This document shows, piece after piece, positions 58,326 to 64,000 of a stretch of DNA of 64,000 nt (position 1 is its first letter; each line of letters starts with the position of its first letter). The stretch is from Lactifluus volemus (taxonomy: Eukaryota; Basidiomycota; Agaricomycetes; Russulales; Russulaceae): contig WTXI01000005.1 of NCBI GenBank assembly GCA_022376515.1, positions 248,001 to 312,000 of the forward strand, written 5' to 3'. Made by a program: the position numbers and the translations under genes. Below the pieces are notes generated by a model. The model was not told the origin of the DNA, did not search any database, and saw only the letters and a list, made by a program, of their open reading frames with translations.

Positions 58326-61300
58326 ATGAGTGAGGAAAACAAACTCACCATCATCAAGTTAATCGAGGACGGGTCGAACTGGGTAACGTATCGCGATCGC
58401 ATGATATGGGCGGTCGATTCTCGAAGATGGCGAGACCATCTTACTCACGACGCCATGACCACGCCATATATAACGGCAGGCGTTGTCGGTGGTCTCGATC
58501 CAATCACGCGTTGGGAGAACGATGAAGCCGGTATCAAACAATTGATCGCTTCATCGGTGCCTGACACTGTATTCAATCACATCAAAGGCCACGTACACGC
58601 AAAGGATGTTTGGGACGAGCTGAGAAAATTATTCGAAGCACGTACCAAAGCATTGCTTACGGAGCTAAGCCGAAAGCTTCACAGCGTGCGCTGTGATGAG
58701 GATGACGATGTACGTGTGCATTTTAATAAAATGGCTAACTTGCGCCAGCAGCTTGCGTCGATGGGGAAGACGATCACAGACGAAGAATATGCTTCGATCT
58801 TGATGGGATCGCTCCCCGATTCGTACGACGGCATCATGGGATCGATATCTGCCGCGTCAGATATTAGCGAAAAAGACGTTTCGGCCGCGACAGTAATTCG
58901 GCAAGCCCAAGACGAATACAATAGGCGTATCATCAAGAAGGGGAACATCCCCATGGATGAATCTTTCGCAGTCGCAATCCAGAGGCAAAACCAAAAGCGC
59001 AAAAAACGCGACATCGAATGTTTCAATTGCAAAAAACGCGGTCATGTAAAAGCTGACTGCTGGGCTAAAGGTGGCGGCAAAGAAGGCCAAGGACCCAAAA
59101 ATCGCGAAGCCAAAGTCGGGGCAGCATCAGCAGAGGCCCAGCACGAAGAAATCGAGGCCTGGATGGCCATACAAGAAGTCGAATCGCTCGACGATCTAAG
59201 CGATGGAACGGAGGGGGAGTGGACTGTAATTGATGAAGATGAGGACACGGTATCAGCTATGATATCTGATCCACGTACCTCAAGCGAAGTCGAGCTCTAC
59301 GACTCGGGAGCGTCTCGACATATGTCCCCCCACAGAGACAAGTTCATTTCTTATCGTCCCATCGAACCGCGCGCTATAAAAACAGCTGATAAGCGACTGT
59401 GTTATGCCATAGGAGCTGGGGACTTACAAATCGATGTGCCAAACGGAGCAGCGACCTCGAATGTGCTGCTAAAAGACGCCCTCCATGCACCAGACATTGG
59501 GGTCACCATAGTGTCTGTTAGCCGAATTGCCCAAGCTGGTAAAACGGTATCATTCACTGGTGATTATTGTGAGATAAAAAATAAGAAAGGAGATGTCATT
59601 GGATGCATACCGAAAAACTCCAATGGGCTATACAGAGTGCAACACGACGAGTCGAACGCTGCGGAGGTAGTCGAAAAAGTGAGTCTTCCCACGCTCCATC
59701 GACGGCTTGGTCATACTTCAGTCGACGCAATCCGTTCGCTCATCCGTCACCATGCCATCGAGGGCGTGGAATTAATCGAAGACACCTCACCATTTCATTG
59801 CGATTCGTGTGAACATGCCAAGAATACTCGCAAACCGATTAAGAGCGAACGGACTGGCGGCCAAACAAGCGCGTTCGGTGAGGAAATTCATTCCGATCTC
59901 TGGGGTCCCTCAAGAACTACCACCCTCGGAGGATGCCTATACTATGTAACGTTTACAGACGATTTTACTCGATACACCAAGGTCGAGATACTCAAGAAGA
60001 AGAGCGACGTTCTCGCGGCTTACAAGGCGTACGCGGCCTGGGCGCAAACACAACACGGTGCCAAAATCAAGCGATTACGATCCGATCGAGGAGGCGAATA
60101 CACGGGAAACCAATTTACGAAGTTCCTGCAAGAGCAAGGAACTGAACGAAGGCTTACAACTCATGACACTCCTCAACACAATGGAGTTGCAGAAGCCCTA
60201 AATAGGAGACTCATGGAAAGGGTACGTGCTATGCTTCATCAGTCAGGTCTCCCAGAATATCTCTGGGGAGAGACACTGCAACATGCTGTCTGGCTGAAAA
60301 ACAGAAGCTCAACCCGCGTGCTGGGCGATGTCACCCCATTGGAGCGCCTGACAGGCATTAAACCGAACATATCGGGCGTGCCCGAATGGGGGCAGCCCGT
60401 ATGGGTCCACATCTTCAAGGGGTCGAAATTGGAAGCACGCGGGGTAAAAGCACGGTGGGTGGGATACGACAAAGAGTCTCCTCACGCACATAGGATTTAT
60501 TGGCCCGAGAGAAGCAAAACGTCCGTCGAACGCGACGTAAAATTCATTACCCACGCTATCACCGTGTACGCGCCTTCGCAGACCCAGCCTGGACAAGCCG
60601 CGGGCGTCGTTCCTCAGCAACAAGCCGTACCAGCAGCACCAGCCCCTCCTCCTCCGGGACCTCCGGGACCTCTGCCAGCTGATCAAATTCCATTGCCGCC
60701 ATCGCCCAAGACACCTGAAGATCAAGCCGAAGAATCAGGAGACCAACCACCGCCATTTACTCCTCCTTCAGCGTTAACGCCACTTCCATCCGCTGCCTTA
60801 TCGATGCCATCGATTACGCCTCCAGCCGCGCCTCGAAAAGGCAAGGGGAAGATATCTGCGTTATCGGCACCACCTCAACCCACGCGTAAATCGACACGCG
60901 AACCGAAACCCTCAGAATATATCAAGCGGCTAATGGCTGGAGAAGGCACCACTGGGGGCAGCAGTAACATCTCATCTATGATTAAATGGATGCATCCTAA
61001 CATACAAGAGGCATATGAGAAATATGTCTCATCCCCAGATCAATCTTTCGATGATGACCCCAGTGCTTCTGCCGTCGAGTTCGCATACGGCGCCGAACTC
61101 GAATCCGCTGCCGCCGCTGCCGTTTTCGAAACCGAAGGCGACCCTAAGACGCTACGTGAAGCGCAAGCGCGACCCGATTGGCCTCTTTGGAAAGAGGCAA
61201 TGGATCGCGAAATCGCGACCCTCGAACACGCAGGAACATGGGAAACGGTCCCGCGACCTCAAAATAAGAACATCGTCAGCTCAAAATGGGTCTATCGTAT

Positions 61301-62858
61301 CAAAAAGAAGGCCGATGGTTCTATTGAGAAGTACAAGGCACGCCTCGTCGCGAGGGGATTTACTCAAGTTTATGGTGTCGATTACTACGACACCTACTCC
61401 CCCGTCGCGAAACTTGGAAGCATTCGCACGATTTTAGCGTTCGCGGCACGCTATGATTGGGATATCGAGACGTTCGACTTCATCGGAGCTTATTTGAATG
61501 GAGAACTGGAAGCCGATGAAGACATTTATATGCAATCGCCGCCTGGTTATGAGGATCAAGCAGGCCAAGTCAAGCATCTCAAGAAATCCCTCTACGGTCT
61601 TAAACAGGCCGGACGTCGATGGTATGATACCCTAGCGTCCGCCCTCACTGATATCGGCTTTCGCGTTAGCAAAGCCGATCCCGGCGTATTTTATTTACGC
61701 ACGCAGTATGATACTCTCATACTTGCTGTGCACGTGGACGACTGTGTGTTGACAGGCAGCTCGTCGAAGCTCATCGCCGATTACAAGATCAAGATTAACG
61801 CGCAATATTCGTTAACCGATTTGGGGCCTATTCATTGGCTTCTCGGTATCAAGATCGTTCGGGATCGTTTCGCACACACGATATCGCTTTCTCAGGAGGC
61901 ATATCTCGACACTATCATCGCGCGATTCAATTTAGGCGATGCGAAAGCACAACGAACGCCGATGATCCCGAACGCGATTTATTCGAAAGAAGATGGCCTC
62001 ACCGACACGACGGCGATGAGCAACGTGCCCTATCGAGAGGCAATCGGCAGTCTTATGTATGCTGCCGTAGCCACTCGACCTGACATTGCCTTTGCAGTGT
62101 CGATACTGTCACAATTTTTGGAACACCCTAGCCAACTTCATTGGCAAGCCGTAAAGCGAATTTTTCGCTATTTGATCGGCTCAAAAAATTCGCAGTTGAC
62201 TTATGGTAGAGAACTGCAGAATCTAACCGGGTTTACAGACGCAGACGGAGCTACGCAGCCTCATCGACACGCGATTTCGGGCTACGCTTTTCTGATCGAT
62301 GGCGGCGTCGTTTCCTGGCGATCTCGAAAACAAGAACTGGTCACCTTATCAACTGCCGAGGCCGAATATGTCGCCGCAACGCACGCAGCAAAAGAAGCAA
62401 TCTGGCTGCGTCGTCTTATCGGTGAACTCATTCCCAGCGCGCTTACACCCACCACTTTGTATTGCGACAATCAAGCTGCGATCAAGCTGATCGTTGACGA
62501 TAACTACCACGCGCGCACAAAACACATCGACATTCGATACCACTTCATTCGTGAAGTAGTGTCTTTGGGAAGTATTAATGTTATATACTGTCCCACTGAA
62601 GATATGACAGCAGATATCTTCACAAAAGCTCTACCTTATTGGAAGGTCAAAAATCACTGCCTCGGACTCGGTCTCCATCGCGCTTCTATCGCGCTTGAGG
62701 GGACTGTTGTAATATCGATTACGACGTCAGGGGGACCGCCGCCGATATCGAAAACGAGCGAGCTGACGCGAGCGACGGGGAAGACGCTCCAAGCGTCTAG
62801 AAACACGGTCTGGACGTGTTTCACCCCGATTTTGTTTCTATGCTCTTGTATTGTTTGA
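58326..62858 (+). CDS. Copia Gag-Pol polyprotein, 1,510 residues
   Basis: A single uninterrupted frame. The Gag part holds a CCHC zinc knuckle (CFNCKKRGHVKADC, residues about 231-244). The aspartic protease has DSGAS at about 325. Integrase shows an HHCC-type site (HRRLGH and CDSCEHAK, about 457-495) and D524, D587, E623, with the required D-x35-E spacing. Pro-rich linker around 760-860. Reverse transcriptase starts near WVYRIKKKADG (about 988) with FDFIGAYLNGEL and a variant catalytic box H-V-D-D at about 1136-1139. RNase H holds TDADGA (about 1303), TAEAEY (about 1343) and a later CDN. The frame runs 154 nt into the 3' LTR before its stop. No Gag/Pol frameshift exists, as is usual for copia. 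Confidence 0.95.
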   Translation: MSEENKLTIIKLIEDGSNWVTYRDRMIWAVDSRRWRDHLTHDAMTTPYITAGVVGGLDPITRWENDEAGIKQLIASSVPDTVFNHIKGHVHAKDVWDELRKLFEARTKALLTELSRKLHSVRCDEDDDVRVHFNKMANLRQQLASMGKTITDEEYASILMGSLPDSYDGIMGSISAASDISEKDVSAATVIRQAQDEYNRRIIKKGNIPMDESFAVAIQRQNQKRKKRDIECFNCKKRGHVKADCWAKGGGKEGQGPKNREAKVGAASAEAQHEEIEAWMAIQEVESLDDLSDGTEGEWTVIDEDEDTVSAMISDPRTSSEVELYDSGASRHMSPHRDKFISYRPIEPRAIKTADKRLCYAIGAGDLQIDVPNGAATSNVLLKDALHAPDIGVTIVSVSRIAQAGKTVSFTGDYCEIKNKKGDVIGCIPKNSNGLYRVQHDESNAAEVVEKVSLPTLHRRLGHTSVDAIRSLIRHHAIEGVELIEDTSPFHCDSCEHAKNTRKPIKSERTGGQTSAFGEEIHSDLWGPSRTTTLGGCLYYVTFTDDFTRYTKVEILKKKSDVLAAYKAYAAWAQTQHGAKIKRLRSDRGGEYTGNQFTKFLQEQGTERRLTTHDTPQHNGVAEALNRRLMERVRAMLHQSGLPEYLWGETLQHAVWLKNRSSTRVLGDVTPLERLTGIKPNISGVPEWGQPVWVHIFKGSKLEARGVKARWVGYDKESPHAHRIYWPERSKTSVERDVKFITHAITVYAPSQTQPGQAAGVVPQQQAVPAAPAPPPPGPPGPLPADQIPLPPSPKTPEDQAEESGDQPPPFTPPSALTPLPSAALSMPSITPPAAPRKGKGKISALSAPPQPTRKSTREPKPSEYIKRLMAGEGTTGGSSNISSMIKWMHPNIQEAYEKYVSSPDQSFDDDPSASAVEFAYGAELESAAAAAVFETEGDPKTLREAQARPDWPLWKEAMDREIATLEHAGTWETVPRPQNKNIVSSKWVYRIKKKADGSIEKYKARLVARGFTQVYGVDYYDTYSPVAKLGSIRTILAFAARYDWDIETFDFIGAYLNGELEADEDIYMQSPPGYEDQAGQVKHLKKSLYGLKQAGRRWYDTLASALTDIGFRVSKADPGVFYLRTQYDTLILAVHVDDCVLTGSSSKLIADYKIKINAQYSLTDLGPIHWLLGIKIVRDRFAHTISLSQEAYLDTIIARFNLGDAKAQRTPMIPNAIYSKEDGLTDTTAMSNVPYREAIGSLMYAAVATRPDIAFAVSILSQFLEHPSQLHWQAVKRIFRYLIGSKNSQLTYGRELQNLTGFTDADGATQPHRHAISGYAFLIDGGVVSWRSRKQELVTLSTAEAEYVAATHAAKEAIWLRRLIGELIPSALTPTTLYCDNQAAIKLIVDDNYHARTKHIDIRYHFIREVVSLGSINVIYCPTEDMTADIFTKALPYWKVKNHCLGLGLHRASIALEGTVVISITTSGGPPPISKTSELTRATGKTLQASRNTVWTCFTPILFLCSCIV
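62694..62704 (+). other. Polypurine tract of the copia element
   Basis: gcttgaggggac lies immediately before the 3' LTR; the purine core gagggga is the expected plus-strand primer site. It lies inside the coding frame. Confidence 0.5.
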
Positions 62859-63253
62859 TTTATCTCATTGTGGCTTTGTTTCTTTAAGTTTTATTTAATT
62901 CTCGCAGTCTCGAAGCATCGAGAACGATGCCAAAAGAATAGTCGCGTTTATCGTGATCTATTCGGGTTTCCTTTTTCGAATTGTAGCAAGCGCGACTTCG
63001 CGCGATGACCCTCGCGGTCATATGTCTCAGTCTTGTTTTATTTTCGATCGTTTATTCGTTTGCTTACTGTTCCTAAGATTCTAAGATTCTCTTCTTGTTC
63101 TCCACTTTTAAATAGTCTTAAAAACAAATTATCAGAATGTATTAAATACGGGCAAAATGCCCCTCAAAATGTAACGAAGTTTGTCCTCCCCGTTCCGTTC
63201 CCTCTCGTCCCGCGTCCTCGAAAACCCTTCGATTTGACCCATACCTGTTGTCA
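62705..63253 (+). repeat. 3' LTR of the copia element
   Basis: 549 bp, reads identical to the 5' LTR base by base where compared, and is followed by the AGCTC duplication. Its first 154 bp also encode the end of the polyprotein. Confidence 0.93.
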
Positions 63254-63258
63254 AGCTC

Positions 63259-64000
63259 CTGAGTGGCGAAGGCTATCATTTAGGGCAGGCGTAACCCGAT
63301 TGAGAAGAGAAGAGATAATTGGAACAAATCAGGGCCTGCACGTCTACATGACCGAATGTAAGTTACTTATCGATACTCTCCAGTAGCTTACAGTTCAGAT
63401 AAAGTGCTTAAACAAAGGAAGATATCTCTCGTCACCATCGGCTTGTGGGGCTGTGTCGTCGCCTAGTATAGTAGCTTGCCGTTGATATCTTGATCAACCC
63501 CGTCTCATCAGTGACGGCAGTTTCACTGCAATGCCTGTTGTTATCTGGAGCACTGACAGCGGCCTTCTTAGTTTGTGTTGCTTTGGTTTACGAGAGAGCA
63601 TGATGATAAGGCTATGGAGGGCGATGCAGAGAAGCGAAGGAATGCCGAAGTCCATTTCATTGATCATCCCACAGCGTATCACCTTGACCAGATCAGGCAA
63701 ATGTAACATGATCAGGGCGTCTGATAAGAATGCCGGGAATCATTCTATCGCTACCGAATCAACTATTGTCTGGCGTCTTGAGGGGCGCGAGAAGTTTCAG
63801 CATTACCATCAGCGCCGCTGAACGTGTGGTCGAAGGCAATCTGATTGATTTTTTTTTTTCAAACATGAGGCTTTGTAAATGTTGCAGACAGTGCCCCCCC
63901 TTTTTTTCCGTCTGATGCTAACATCAACTCGTGTACAACTAGCGCATGATCTGTCGGGGGGCGTCTCAAATATACAGGGAAAATGGGCAAGGCGGGCCGC
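63259..64000. other. Right-edge stretch without a recognised gene
   Basis: Two overlapping frames on opposite strands (63494-63709 minus, 63531-63821 plus) are of similar length and neither has a motif. A plus frame near 63510-63600 is hydrophobic (QCLLLSGALTAAFLVCVALV) and could be a membrane segment of a gene entering from the right. Confidence 0.3.

Larger units (their letters stand above)
57696..63258 (+). mobile_element. Complete Ty1/copia LTR retrotransposon
   Basis: A 5,553-bp element (57701-63253) with 549-bp LTRs beginning TGTTG and ending TTGTCA is flanked by a perfect 5-bp duplication AGCTC (57696-57700 and 63254-63258). By eye the two LTRs are identical. It carries a primer-binding site, one open gag-pol frame with all domains in copia order (protease, integrase, RT, RNase H), and a purine tract. 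Nothing seen would prevent activity, and the LTR identity implies a very recent insertion. It landed between the MTQ1 3' end and an unannotated right flank. Confidence 0.95.

Overview
The window reads as nuclear DNA of a filamentous basidiomycete, most likely an agaricomycete. Nearly every gene is split by many introns of about 45-60 nt with GT...AG ends and CTNAC-like branch points. The proteins are typical eukaryotic house-keeping factors mixed with proteins that look specific to basidiomycetes. I saw no tRNA, rRNA or CRISPR.

Layout. 1-1.1 kb: N-terminus of TFIIH subunit Tfb4 (minus, cut by the left edge) and its upstream spacer. 1.2-10.2 kb: CHD1-type chromatin remodeller, splicing factor SLU7 and a multi-pass membrane protein, all plus strand. 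10.6-19.3 kb: a gene graveyard. It holds an inverted, decayed second copy of TFB4, a NACHT remnant, foldback elements, a broken taspase gene, a live RNH202 gene, scrambled pieces of a prpD gene, a hairpin-rich spacer and a decayed RNH202 copy. 19.4-28.3 kb: intact PrpD-family dehydratase, a large disordered AT-hook-like protein, SNAPC3-like factor and ATP sulfurylase. 30.3-42 kb: a type II membrane protein, ERO1, the multi-KH protein SCP160/vigilin and the U2 snRNP-associated SR140/U2SURP. 43-48.1 kb: a frame-broken F-box gene and an Hsp20-like protein. 51.7-57.5 kb: two tandem GPCR genes and the HemK/MTQ1 methyltransferase. 57.7-63.25 kb: a complete Ty1/copia retrotransposon with 549-bp LTRs that look identical and a perfect 5-bp target duplication.

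Functional themes are ordinary (transcription and chromatin: TFB4, CHD1, SNAPC3; splicing: SLU7, U2SURP; genome maintenance: RNH202; ER folding: ERO1; metabolism: PrpD, ATP sulfurylase). There is no sign of a biosynthetic cluster. The interest lies in genome dynamics. TFB4 plus its upstream spacer exists as an inverted pair around the CHD1-SLU7 block, and one copy was gutted by a microhomology deletion. An RNH202-prpD pair appears to have been duplicated in tandem and then decayed reciprocally, so that each copy keeps a different working gene. Several further genes (taspase, F-box, U2SURP tail, possibly Hsp20-like) carry frame breaks. Exon joins were made by hand from splice consensus and protein continuity; exact exon ends are therefore approximate.
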